DNA of 64,000 bases, taken from contig JAFKFH010000006.1 of the NCBI GenBank assembly GCA_017307375.1, forward strand, positions 248,001 to 312,000, in the 5' to 3' direction. Positions 29,533-38,024 of the stretch are shown here, piece after piece; position 1 is the first letter of the stretch; each line of letters starts with the position of its first letter. Source of the DNA: Alphaproteobacteria bacterium (lineage in GTDB: Bacteria; Pseudomonadota; Alphaproteobacteria; Ferrovibrionales; Ferrovibrionaceae). The translations under genes and the position numbers were made by a program. Below the pieces are notes generated by a model. The model saw only the letters and a list, made by a program, of their open reading frames with translations, was not told the DNA's origin and made no database searches.

Positions 29533-31317
29533 TCACGGCCGCAGGCCCCAGGACGCCGGCACGGCGATCGGGATGTCCAGCGCCATCTGGGCAAAGCCCT
29601 TGGCCAGCGGATCGTTGCGCAGGCTGGCCATGCCGCCGCCGCCCAGCGCCTCGCGCAGCAGGAAGTTCATCGCCGAGATGCCCGGCACGTCGAAGCGCTC
29701 GACCGGCCCCTTGATCAGGTGGGCGAAATAGCCGGCGACGACGTCCGGTGTCAGCGCCGCGCGCAAAAGCGGCAGATAGGCCGGGTCACGCGCAATGATG
29801 CCGATATTGGCGCTGTCGCCCTTGTCGCCCGACCGGGCCCAGGCCAGGCGGATCAGCGGTACCTCGACTGTCGGGCCACCGGCCGGTCGCGCCGCCACCG
29901 GTGTTGGCGCGGCATGCGTGGTTGGCCGGCCGGGGGCGGGTAGGACGACCGGGATCTCGGCATCGCCGAGGTGAACCGACGGCGCCGGCAATGCCGCCTT
30001 GTCCAGCAGGAACGAAAACAGCCGCACGATCGGCACCGGCTTGGGCCGCCCGCCCGCCACGCCCGTGGTGCCGGGCGACCAGGAGGTGCCGGCCGGCGCG
30101 ATCTCGCGGGCGAAGATGCCCAGTGCGGTCGGGTTCTCGTGTTCGACCCCGAGCTTCATGACGACCTCGCGGGCGCCGCGCGCGCGGCTATGCGGCCCGT
30201 AGCCGGCCTCGGCGCCCAGGATCTCGATATCGGTGGCGCGATAGTCGCCGAGATTGAGGTGGCGGAAGATGCCTCGCGTGCGTGCCAGGATGGCCTCGGC
30301 CGTGCGCTCGGCCTTGCGCGCGGCGTCGATGCCGATGACGGTGAGCATGCCGAAGCAGCGCCAGCCGTCCATGTAGGTCGCCGAAACCTTGTAGGTGGCC
30401 GTCGGCGCCCGGCCGCGCGTGCCCGACACTTCGACCCGGTCGGGGCCGACCTGGGTCATCGTCACCGCGGTAAAATCCGCGATCACGTCGGGCAGGATGT
30501 AGCTCGACGGATCGCCGACTTCGTACAGCATCTGCTCGGCGACGACGGCCGGCACGACGAGGCCGCCGGTGCCTGCGGGCTTGGTGACGACGAAGCTGCC
30601 GTCGGCGCGGCATTCGGCGATCGGATAGCCGATGTCCTCCCAGCGTTCGACCGCTTCCCAGTCGGTATGCAGCCCGCCGGAGCCTTGCGCGCCGCATTCG
30701 AGGATATGGCCGACCAGGCTGCCGGCCGCCAGGCGGTCGTACTCGTCGGGCGCCCAGCCGAATTCGTGCATCAGCGGCCCCAGCGCCAGCGCGCTGTCGA
30801 CGCAGCGGCCGGTGATGACGATGTCGGCACCTTCGGCCAGGGCGGCGGCGATCGGCACGGCGCCGAGATAGGCATTGGCGCTGGCCAGCTTCTCGGGCAG
30901 GGCGATGCCGGAGAACATCTCGGCCACGCCCTTCTCGCGCAGGCCCGGGATCAGCGGCGTCACATCGTCGCCGGTGATCACCGCCACCTTGAGGTCGACG
31001 CCCATCTCGGCGCACAGCGCCCGCAGCGCGGCGCCGCAGGCCGGCGGGTTGACCCCGCCGGCATTGGTGACGACCTTGATGCCCTTGCGGGCGATATCGC
31101 GCAGGATCGATTTCATCGCGGTGCCGACGAAGTCGGTGGCATAGCCCAGCGCCGGATCCTTGGTGCGGGCCCTGACCAGCAGCGACATCGTCACCTCGGC
31201 CAGGTAGTCGTAGACCAGGTAGTCGACCTCGGCCCGCCGCACCAGCTGCGGACCGGCCACCGCGCTGTCGCCCCAGAAGCCTGACGCGCCGCCGATCCTG
31301 ACGATCTTCTCGCTCAT
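29533..31317 (-). CDS. AtuA-like protein (DUF1446 with C-terminal AtuA-like ferredoxin-fold domain)
   Basis: A 594-residue protein. The DUF1446/AtuA core occupies about residues 1-450 (IGGASGFWGDSAVAG, VVTNAGGVNPPACGAAL, ADIVITGRCVDSALALGP), and the AtuA-like domain residues 490-594 (LIRLAWARSGDKGDSANIGIIAR). AtuA is required for acyclic terpene (citronellol/geraniol) use in Pseudomonas, but its reaction is not established. ATG at 31317 begins the conserved core. It lies between an enoyl-CoA hydratase and the SucC-like gene, so it probably acts on a CoA-linked intermediate. Confidence 0.87.
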   Translation of the reverse strand: MSEKIVRIGGASGFWGDSAVAGPQLVRRAEVDYLVYDYLAEVTMSLLVRARTKDPALGYATDFVGTAMKSILRDIARKGIKVVTNAGGVNPPACGAALRALCAEMGVDLKVAVITGDDVTPLIPGLREKGVAEMFSGIALPEKLASANAYLGAVPIAAALAEGADIVITGRCVDSALALGPLMHEFGWAPDEYDRLAAGSLVGHILECGAQGSGGLHTDWEAVERWEDIGYPIAECRADGSFVVTKPAGTGGLVVPAVVAEQMLYEVGDPSSYILPDVIADFTAVTMTQVGPDRVEVSGTRGRAPTATYKVSATYMDGWRCFGMLTVIGIDAARKAERTAEAILARTRGIFRHLNLGDYRATDIEILGAEAGYGPHSRARGAREVVMKLGVEHENPTALGIFAREIAPAGTSWSPGTTGVAGGRPKPVPIVRLFSFLLDKAALPAPSVHLGDAEIPVVLPAPGRPTTHAAPTPVAARPAGGPTVEVPLIRLAWARSGDKGDSANIGIIARDPAYLPLLRAALTPDVVAGYFAHLIKGPVERFDVPGISAMNFLLREALGGGGMASLRNDPLAKGFAQMALDIPIAVPASWGLRP

Positions 31318-31327
31318 CGTTTTCTCC

Positions 31328-32110
31328 TCAGCGCCCGGTCCAGTTGGGCTTGCGCTTCTCGTTGAAGGCCGCGACTCCTTCGCGCGCATCCTCGGTCTGC
31401 GCCATCAGCGCGATCTGGCCTTCGGTGAAGGCGATCGCCTGATCGAAGGTCATCGAGCGGACGGCGCGCATCGCATACTTGCCGCGGCGGATCGCGGTCG
31501 GCGACTTGTCGGTGATGCGACCGAGCAGCCATTGCACCTTGGCGTCCAGCTCGTCGGCCGGCACGACATGATTGACCAGCCCGACCTCGCGGGCTTCGGC
31601 GGCGCCGATCGGTTCGCCGGTGATGCAGAGTTCGTTGAGCACGCGCGGGCTGACGAGATCCTGCAGGACCGACAGGACCTGCATGGGAAAGACGCCGATC
31701 TTGACCTCGGGCAGGCCGAAGATGGCGTGATCGGCCGCCACCGCCATGTCGCACATGGCCAGCAGGCCCATGCCGCCGGCCATGCACACGCCGTTGATCC
31801 GCGCCACGATCGGCAGGTTGGTCGATTTGACCAGGCGCAGCAGATTGGCGTAGGCCGTGGTCGGTTCGGCCAGGTCGCGACCGAAGGTCGAGGTGCCGAC
31901 CGACAGGTCGGCCCCGGCGCAGAAGGCCTTCTCGCCCGCGCCCGTCAGCACGACGGCGCGCACGGCCGGATCGGCCGCCGCCTGGCGGATGCCGGCGGTC
32001 AGGCCTTCCAGCACGCCGGCCGACATCGCGTTGCGCCGCGCCTCGCGGTTGATGGTCAGCCAGACCGCATGGTCGCGAACTTCGGTCAGCACTTCCTGAT
32101 CGGTCGTCAT
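31328..32110 (-). CDS. Enoyl-CoA hydratase/isomerase family protein
   Basis: A 260-residue crotonase-fold protein. The oxyanion-hole regions are AFCAGADLS and NGVCMAGGMGLLAMCDMAVAADHAIFGLPEVKIGVFP. It hydrates or isomerises an enoyl-CoA. It is one of two crotonase genes in this operon (the other at 35791-36579), and each probably handles a different step. It follows dctP after 11 bases. Confidence 0.9.
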   Translation of the reverse strand: MTTDQEVLTEVRDHAVWLTINREARRNAMSAGVLEGLTAGIRQAAADPAVRAVVLTGAGEKAFCAGADLSVGTSTFGRDLAEPTTAYANLLRLVKSTNLPIVARINGVCMAGGMGLLAMCDMAVAADHAIFGLPEVKIGVFPMQVLSVLQDLVSPRVLNELCITGEPIGAAEAREVGLVNHVVPADELDAKVQWLLGRITDKSPTAIRRGKYAMRAVRSMTFDQAIAFTEGQIALMAQTEDAREGVAAFNEKRKPNWTGR

Positions 32111-32121
32111 CACACTCTCCT

Positions 32122-33129
32122 TCAACCCTGCTTGGCTGCGGCCTGGAAGGCCTTCAAGACGTCGGTTCCCGGCAATTTGCGGTCGTCGAGGCGCTTGGCC
32201 CAGTCGCCCGTCACCGGCTCGAGCCGGCGGGCCAGGTCGGCGCGCTCGCCGTCGTTCAGCCGCCAGGCCTTGCCGCCGGCCGCCTCGAATTCCTTGACCG
32301 CCTCTTCCTCCTGGTCGTCCGACACCTTGCAGAACGACTTGATCGTGGCCTCGCCGGCATCGGCCAGCGCCTTCTGGATCTCGGGCGACAGGCCCTGCCA
32401 TTTCTTCAGGCTGATCGAATAGGTCGCGACCAGGCCGCCGAAGCTGGCGCCGACCGTGGTGTTCTTCACCACCGTCAACAGGTCGTAGGGCTTCATCGAC
32501 CCGGCCGGCCCGACGGTGCCGTCGATCGTGCCGCGCAGCAGCGATTCGCGCACGTCGGGGGCGGCCAGCCGGATCGGCACGGCACCGAGCGTGCGCAGCG
32601 TCAGGTCGAAGGCCCCGCCGGCCGCGCGGATCTTCAGGCCCTTGAGGTCGTCGAACTTTGCCAGGGGCGCGCCTCGCGTCGACACCTGGTAGGGCGAGAT
32701 GGCGAAGGCCATCAGCGGCTTGACGCCGTTCGGCTTGAATTCGCGATCGTAGAGGATGCCGTCGCGGCTCAACGCCCAATAGGCGGCCGAACCCTGGCAG
32801 GCGGTGGCGAACATGCCGGGCAGCTCGCCCACCGCCGACAGCGGCATCTTCTCGGAGACGTAGGAGGGGACGATATAGGCGATGTCCATCACCCCGGCCG
32901 TGGTCAGCTGCAGGAAGTCCTTGGCCTTGCCGAGCTGCTCGGTCGGATAGTACTCGAACTTCAGGGCCCCGTTCGCGTTCCTGGTCGCCTCGTCCATGAA
33001 CTTCCTTGCGGCATGGACCGAGATGTAGTGCGAGGTCGGAAAGGAATCGGCCAGTTTCAGCGTCACCTGCGCCGAGGCGGGCAGGGCGATGCAGGCAAAG
33101 GCGAAACCGAGCGCCAGGGTCTTGTTCAT
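32122..33129 (-). CDS. TRAP transporter solute-binding protein, DctP family
   Basis: A 335-residue periplasmic protein. A signal peptide (MNKTLALGFAFACIALPASA) precedes VTLKLADSFPTSHYISVHAARKF. The TRAP ligand helix region is GLKIRAAGGAFDLTLRTLGA with the Arg that usually salt-bridges a carboxylate, so an organic acid ligand is expected. GGAGG precedes the start. It is downstream of dctQ and dctM in the same operon. Confidence 0.92.
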   Translation of the reverse strand: MNKTLALGFAFACIALPASAQVTLKLADSFPTSHYISVHAARKFMDEATRNANGALKFEYYPTEQLGKAKDFLQLTTAGVMDIAYIVPSYVSEKMPLSAVGELPGMFATACQGSAAYWALSRDGILYDREFKPNGVKPLMAFAISPYQVSTRGAPLAKFDDLKGLKIRAAGGAFDLTLRTLGAVPIRLAAPDVRESLLRGTIDGTVGPAGSMKPYDLLTVVKNTTVGASFGGLVATYSISLKKWQGLSPEIQKALADAGEATIKSFCKVSDDQEEEAVKEFEAAGGKAWRLNDGERADLARRLEPVTGDWAKRLDDRKLPGTDVLKAFQAAAKQG

Positions 33130-33140
33130 TGTTTCCTCCC

Positions 33141-34430
33141 TCAATTTGCCATCGTCGCCGGCAGCCACAGCACGATGGCCGGGAAGGCTGCGAGCAGCGC
33201 GATCAGCAGGATATGGGCGATCACATGCGGGGTGACGCCGGCGAAGACCTCGCCGACCGGCCTGCCGGTGTAGCGGGCGACGACGAAGACGTTCATCCCG
33301 ACCGGCGGGGTCACCAGCCCGACCTCGGCGGTCAGGATGACGATGATGCCGAACCAGACGCCGTCATAGCCCAGGGCCTTGATGACCGGGACCAGGATCG
33401 GCACGGTCAGGATCAGGATCGCGACCTGGTCGAGAAAGCAGCCGAGCACCAGGTACATCAGGATGATGATGGCGATGATCGCATAGGGCGGCACGTCGAG
33501 ACCGGCGATGAACGAGACGAAGCCCTGCGTGGTCTGGGTGATGGTCAGGCAGTAGCTGAAGATATGGGCGCCGACGATGATCATGGCGATCATTGCCGAG
33601 GTGCGCGCCGCACCCTCGAGCGCGGTGAAAAGCGCGGACCAGGTCATCTTGCGGCGGAACACGGCGATGGCCAGCGCGCCGGCCGCGCCGAGGCAGGCAG
33701 CCTCGGTCGGCGTGGCGATGCCGAGATAGATGACGCCGGTGACCAGCAGCATCAGCACCGCCATCGACCCGGTGACGCGCAGCGACGCGATCTTCTCGCC
33801 CAGCGAATAGCGCCGGCCCGGCGGGGCGCGGCGCTGGTCCATCAGCACCAGGACGACGACGGTGGCCGCGATGGTCAGCGTCACCAGGATGCCCGGGACG
33901 ATGCCGGCGATCAGCATCGCCGAGACGCTTTCGCCGGCGACCAGCGCATAGAGGATCGCGGCCATCGACGGCGGGATCAGCATGGCCAGCGTGCCGGAGA
34001 TCGCGACGACGCCGTTGGCGAGGTTGCGCTCATAGCCGTGGCGCAGCATGGCCGGCAGCGAGGTCGAGGCAAGCGTCGCCGCGCCTGCGGTCGACGACCC
34101 CGAAATCGCGCCGAAACCGGCTCCGGCAAGGGCCGTGGCCACGGCGAGCCCGCCGGGCAGCCGGCCGACCCAGACCACCATGGTGTCGAACAGTTCGTCG
34201 GCGATCCGGCTGACGATGACGATCTCGGCCATCAGGATGAACATCGGGATCGACAGCAGTTCGTAGGTCGAGACCGATGTCAGCGGTGTGGTCGACAGGA
34301 TTCCCATGACGGTCGAGAAGCCGCCGATCAGGTAGAGCCCGATCATGCCGGCAACGCCCATGGCATAGGCGACCGGCAGGCCGATGGCGAGCAGCAGCAG
34401 CAGCAGGCCGGTGATCGTCGCCGCGATCAT
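33141..34430 (-). CDS. TRAP transporter large permease, DctM family
   Basis: A 429-residue membrane protein with about twelve helices. DctM motifs include IPMFILMAEIV, GFGAISGSSTAGAATLAS and TPPVGMNVFVV. It uses the sodium or proton gradient with DctQ to import the solute held by DctP. It overlaps dctQ by 4 bases. Confidence 0.93.
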   Translation of the reverse strand: MIAATITGLLLLLLAIGLPVAYAMGVAGMIGLYLIGGFSTVMGILSTTPLTSVSTYELLSIPMFILMAEIVIVSRIADELFDTMVVWVGRLPGGLAVATALAGAGFGAISGSSTAGAATLASTSLPAMLRHGYERNLANGVVAISGTLAMLIPPSMAAILYALVAGESVSAMLIAGIVPGILVTLTIAATVVVLVLMDQRRAPPGRRYSLGEKIASLRVTGSMAVLMLLVTGVIYLGIATPTEAACLGAAGALAIAVFRRKMTWSALFTALEGAARTSAMIAMIIVGAHIFSYCLTITQTTQGFVSFIAGLDVPPYAIIAIIILMYLVLGCFLDQVAILILTVPILVPVIKALGYDGVWFGIIVILTAEVGLVTPPVGMNVFVVARYTGRPVGEVFAGVTPHVIAHILLIALLAAFPAIVLWLPATMAN

Positions 34431-34924
34431 GCGGCACCCATGGCGCGGCGCGATTCCGCCACGAGTTCGAGGGCGAGGCGGCCGAGCAGCGGGGTCAGGC
34501 CGAGCGGGATCAGCAGATAGACCGGCCACAGCGGCCAGGCGATCGCGCCATCCGAGGCCAGCCCGTCGCGCCAGGCTTCCCAGAAGCTCGCCGCCCCGGC
34601 CCACCAGATCAGGGCGAACATCACGATGACGAAAATGCCGGCGACCGCCAGCGCCCCTGCCCGCAGCCGCGGCGGCAGCAGGTTGGCGATGACGTCGACA
34701 TTGACGTGCTGGTGCCTCGCCTGCGTCGCCGAAACCGCCAGGAAGAAGGCGGCCGCCATCAGGTAGGTGCCGATCAGTTCGAACGACCAGGTCAGCGGCG
34801 CATTGAAGGCATAGCGCATGACGACGTCGACCACGGTGACACCCATCATGGCCAGGAAGGTCAGCGAGGCGACAAACAGCGCGACGCGCTCGATCAGGTC
34901 CAGAACCCTGGCAAGCGCGGTCAC
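34427..34924 (-). CDS. TRAP transporter small permease, DctQ family
   Basis: A 165-residue membrane protein with four helices and the DctQ motifs VVDVVMRYAFNAPLTWSFEL and HVNVDVIANLLP. The start is GTG 34924, whose GTGA overlaps the stop of the upstream SucD-like gene, showing translational coupling between acid activation and transport genes. Confidence 0.9.
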   Translation of the reverse strand: MTALARVLDLIERVALFVASLTFLAMMGVTVVDVVMRYAFNAPLTWSFELIGTYLMAAAFFLAVSATQARHQHVNVDVIANLLPPRLRAGALAVAGIFVIVMFALIWWAGAASFWEAWRDGLASDGAIAWPLWPVYLLIPLGLTPLLGRLALELVAESRRAMGAA

Positions 34925-35787
34925 CGGGTCAGCTCCGCCACAAGTGTCGCGACGGCCATCGGGGACTCGGCGACACGGGCGCCGGCCTCGGCCAGGGCGG
35001 CCCGTTTGGCCGCGGCGGTTTCGCGGTCGGCACCGATCAGGGCGCCGGCATGGCCCATGCGCTTGCCCGGCGGGGCATGGCGCCCGACGACCAGGGCGAC
35101 CACCGGCTTCCGGGCCGCCGCGATCACGTCGAGCATCGCATATTCCTTCCCGCCGCCGATCTCGCCGAGATAGGCGACCGCATCGGTCGCCGGATCGGCC
35201 AGGAAGGCCTGCAGCCATTCATGCGGGTTGCGGCCGGCCATCATGTCCCCGCCGATATGCACCGCCGTGCTCTGGCCGATGCCGGCCTGGCTGAGGATTC
35301 GGGTCGTGGTCAGGGTCAGCGTGCCGCTGCGGCCGATCACGCCGATCCGGCCGGGCCGGGCGAAGCCGGGCGCGATCGACCCGAGCAGCGCGGCGCCCGG
35401 ACTGATCATGCCGAGCGAATTGGGCCCGACGACCCACATGCCGTGCTCGCGGGCGACGGCGAGCGCCTCGAGCGTGTCATGCACCGGCACGAATTCGGCG
35501 GCCACCGCCGCCAGCCTGATGCCGGCCTCCGCACATTCGATCAGCGCGTCGCGCGCGCCGGCGGCCGGCGTATAGACCATGGCCGTATCGGCCCCGGCCG
35601 CGGCGACGGCTTCCGCCACCGTGTCGAAGGCGGGAACGTCGTCGATGATCTCGCCGCCGCGACCCGCCGAGACCGAAGCGACGACGATGGTACCGGACTG
35701 GCGCATGGTCTGGACCTGGGCGCGGCCATAGGCGCCGGTGGCGCCGATCACGGCCACGCGTGCCGAAGCGTCGAGCAGGACGGCCAT
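34921..35787 (-). CDS. Succinyl-CoA synthetase alpha-like CoA-binding subunit
   Basis: A 288-residue SucD-type protein. The N-terminal CoA-binding Rossmann domain is VAVIGATGAYGRAQVQTM, and VVGPNSLGMISPG follows. The active-site phosphohistidine lies in KRMGHAGALIGADRETAAAK, aligned with His246 of E. coli SucD. It should pair with the SucC-like subunit at 28371-29507, although six genes separate them. The pair would make a CoA thioester of the TRAP-imported acid. It is too far from the usual TCA genes to be the housekeeping enzyme. Confidence 0.87.
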   Translation of the reverse strand: MAVLLDASARVAVIGATGAYGRAQVQTMRQSGTIVVASVSAGRGGEIIDDVPAFDTVAEAVAAAGADTAMVYTPAAGARDALIECAEAGIRLAAVAAEFVPVHDTLEALAVAREHGMWVVGPNSLGMISPGAALLGSIAPGFARPGRIGVIGRSGTLTLTTTRILSQAGIGQSTAVHIGGDMMAGRNPHEWLQAFLADPATDAVAYLGEIGGGKEYAMLDVIAAARKPVVALVVGRHAPPGKRMGHAGALIGADRETAAAKRAALAEAGARVAESPMAVATLVAELTR

Positions 35788-35790
35788 GGG

Positions 35791-36579
35791 TCAGGCGAGC
35801 CCGGCGAACAGCGCCGGTTCCTTGGCGAGAAAGCGCCGCACCGCTTCCTTGTGAAAGTCGGAGGTGAAGCAGATGCCCTGGTAGGCCGCCTCGATCTCCA
35901 GGTTGGCGCGCAGGTCGTGCGACTGGGCCTGGTTCAGGGCCTGCTTGGCAAGGCCGAAGGCATCGGGCGACGCGGTCGCGATCCGTGCCGCCAGCGCCAG
36001 CGCCGCCTGCGGCAGGGCCGCCCGGTCATGGATTGCGTAGACGATGCCGAGCGCATGCGCCTCGGCGGCGTCGATGGTGCGGGCCGAGAAGACGAGTTCC
36101 TTGGCGCGCTGCAGCCCGACGATGCGCGGCAGCAGGTGCAGCCCGGCGAAATCGGGTACCAGCCCGACCCGGGCGAAGGACTGGGCAAAGCGCGCCTCGG
36201 GCGTGGCCAGGATGAAATCGGCGGCCAGCGCCAGATTGAACCCGGCGCCTGCGGCATGGCCGTCAACAGCGGCGATGACCGGCCGGTCCAGCATCACCCA
36301 TTCCTGCAGCCAGTCGATGTTGCTGCGCAGGCGGTCGCGTCCGGCCGCCGCATCGGGGATGGCGCCTTGCATCGAGGCCAGATCGCCGCCGGCGCAGAAG
36401 CTGTTGCCGGCACCGGCGATGATCACCGCGCGCACGCCCTTGTCCCGGCGGATCTCGCCGACCGCCCATGCCAGCTCGTTGCGCATGGCAAGGTCGAGGG
36501 CGTTGCGCCGCTCCGGCCGGTTCAGCGTGATCGACGCGATCCCGTCGACCACCGCATAGCGGATGGCCTGGTACTCCAT
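35791..36579 (-). CDS. Enoyl-CoA hydratase/isomerase family protein
   Basis: A 262-residue crotonase-fold protein. The oxyanion-hole segments are SFCAGGDLASMQG and DGHAAGAGFNLALAADFILA; the Glu seen in classical hydratases is not obvious, so isomerase, hydrolase or decarboxylase activity is possible. It is the first metabolic gene after the GntR regulator and lies 3 bases before the SucD-like gene. Confidence 0.9.
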   Translation of the reverse strand: MEYQAIRYAVVDGIASITLNRPERRNALDLAMRNELAWAVGEIRRDKGVRAVIIAGAGNSFCAGGDLASMQGAIPDAAAGRDRLRSNIDWLQEWVMLDRPVIAAVDGHAAGAGFNLALAADFILATPEARFAQSFARVGLVPDFAGLHLLPRIVGLQRAKELVFSARTIDAAEAHALGIVYAIHDRAALPQAALALAARIATASPDAFGLAKQALNQAQSHDLRANLEIEAAYQGICFTSDFHKEAVRRFLAKEPALFAGLA

Positions 36580-36607
36580 CTGGGCGTCTCCTCCGGTCGC
36601 TGGCTTG

Positions 36608-37360
36608 TTACCAGACGTGCTTGATGTAGGTCGACAGGTCGCGCTCCGAGCCGAAGCGGTCGCCGCGATAGGAAAACTGTCCGAAATAGATGATGCGCTC
36701 GGCCTCGTCGCAGAAGACGCGGGCCAGCCGGGCCACCGGCGCCGACATCGGATAGGCCAGGGCCGCGGCTTCCTCGAAATCGGCGGCGGCGACGGTCAGT
36801 CGCTCGCGCCCGGTGGCGAGGGCGGGGGCTGCGTGCATCTTGACCAGCCGCGCGAGCTTCTCGCGCTCGTCGGCACCGCTCGGCAGGCGGCGGTACAGGT
36901 CGCGCTCGATATGGATTTCCATCACGCAATAGGGCGCGCCGCCCTCGGAATGGATCTTGCGCACCCGCATGTAGGGTCCCGCCGGCTGGCCGAAGAAGCG
37001 TCCGGCCTCGGGCAGTTCGGCAACCTCGCTGCGGTCGAGCACGGTGATGACATGGTCGGCCGCCATCACCAGCATCGGTTCCATGACGGTGTAGAGCGGG
37101 GCGGCGTCAGGCCGGCTGGCATCATAGGTGACCGCGGTGCGGCGGCCGCGCTGGCTCGATACCAGCCCCTCCGTCGCCAGCATCTGCAGGGCCTGGCGCA
37201 CGGTCACACGGGCGACGCCATAGCGGATGCAGAGCTCCTCGATGGTGGGGATTTCGGCGCCATTGGCCCAGAAGCCGGCCTTGATCTGCGCCCGCATGAT
37301 GCTGGCGAGCTGTACGTACAGCGCGATCGGACCGGGCTGAAGCTTCTGCGGCTGCGACAT
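36608..37360 (-). CDS. GntR family regulator, HutC subfamily (UTRA domain)
   Basis: A 250-residue regulator. The N-terminal GntR winged helix (ALYVQLASIMRAQIK...EIPTIEELCIRYGVARVTVRQALQMLATEGLV) is followed by a UTRA ligand domain (about residues 95-240, RVRKIHSEGGAPYCVMEIHI). It is the first gene of the nine-gene TRAP operon. A perfect palindrome two bases upstream of its start codon would allow it to repress itself and the operon. The effector is probably the imported acid or its CoA ester (inference). Confidence 0.9.
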   Translation of the reverse strand: MSQPQKLQPGPIALYVQLASIMRAQIKAGFWANGAEIPTIEELCIRYGVARVTVRQALQMLATEGLVSSQRGRRTAVTYDASRPDAAPLYTVMEPMLVMAADHVITVLDRSEVAELPEAGRFFGQPAGPYMRVRKIHSEGGAPYCVMEIHIERDLYRRLPSGADEREKLARLVKMHAAPALATGRERLTVAAADFEEAAALAYPMSAPVARLARVFCDEAERIIYFGQFSYRGDRFGSERDLSTYIKHVW

Positions 37361-37362
37361 AG

Positions 37363-37374
37363 CCTATTAATAGG
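37363..37374. promoter_or_regulatory. Palindromic operator candidate for the GntR regulator
   Basis: CCTATTAATAGG is a perfect 12-base palindrome centred about 8 bases before the gntR start codon. Position and symmetry fit an autoregulatory GntR operator that would control the TRAP operon. Confidence 0.5.
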
Positions 37375-37415
37375 ACTACCAGTCATCTTCGGTCAAGGGT
37401 GCCTTGCAACCGACG

Positions 37416-37431
37416 CTTAGGTATCTAATAT
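37416..37431. promoter_or_regulatory. MarR-type operator candidate at the marR promoter
   Basis: CTTAGGTATCTAATAT contains TTAG-N4-CTAA, the symmetric form typical of MarR operators. It lies 27 bases before the marR TTG start. Nearly the same sequence (14 of 16 bases) occurs at 47430-47445 before the importer operon. Confidence 0.55.
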
Positions 37432-37457
37432 CCAGATCGTTGCAGAGGGGGGAAACC

Positions 37458-38024
37458 TTGGGCCGGACGAACGCTGGCGGCGAGTCGACGGAGGTCATCC
37501 TGCGTCACTGGCGCGAGGTGGTGCCCGATGATCGTCTGGCCCATCTGGTCAAGGATGCCACGCGCGCCCTGGTCCGTGCGCTGCAGGCACGGCTGGCGGC
37601 ACACGGCGTGTCGTTCGGGCACTGGTCATTCCTTCGCATCCTGTGGGAGCGTGACGGGCTGACCCAGCGCGAACTGAGCGAGCAGGCCGGGGTGATGGAG
37701 CCGACCACCTTCGCCGCCCTGAAGGCGATGGAGAAGCTCGGCTATGTCACCCGCGACCAGATGCCGGACAATCGCCGCAAGGTCTTCGTTCATCTGACTC
37801 CGTTCGGCCGGTCGCTGCGCGACCGGCTGGTGCCGCTGGCCGAGGAGGTCAACCGCCTCGCCATTGCGGGGGTGTCCGATGCCGACGTGGCGGCGACGCG
37901 GCGGACCCTGCTTGCGGTGATCGAGAACCTGGCCGCCGACGAGGCCGCCGCCGCGCTCGTCCAGCGCCGCATACCCTCGACGCGCGAGATGGCGCGGCGC
38001 GTCTCGATCGCCGCTAAGGGCTGA
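37458..38024 (+). CDS. MarR family transcriptional regulator
   Basis: A 188-residue winged-helix regulator (LTQRELSEQAGVMEPTTFAALKAMEKLGYVTRDQMPDNRRKVFVHLTPFG). The start is TTG 37458 with AGAGGGGGG 5 bases upstream. MarR proteins in catabolic clusters commonly release DNA on binding aromatic acids or their CoA esters. The repeat at 37416-37431 and its copy at 47430-47445 suggest it represses itself and the ABC importer-hydrolase-CoA ligase operon 10 kb away. Confidence 0.9.
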   Translation: MGRTNAGGESTEVILRHWREVVPDDRLAHLVKDATRALVRALQARLAAHGVSFGHWSFLRILWERDGLTQRELSEQAGVMEPTTFAALKAMEKLGYVTRDQMPDNRRKVFVHLTPFGRSLRDRLVPLAEEVNRLAIAGVSDADVAATRRTLLAVIENLAADEAAAALVQRRIPSTREMARRVSIAAKG

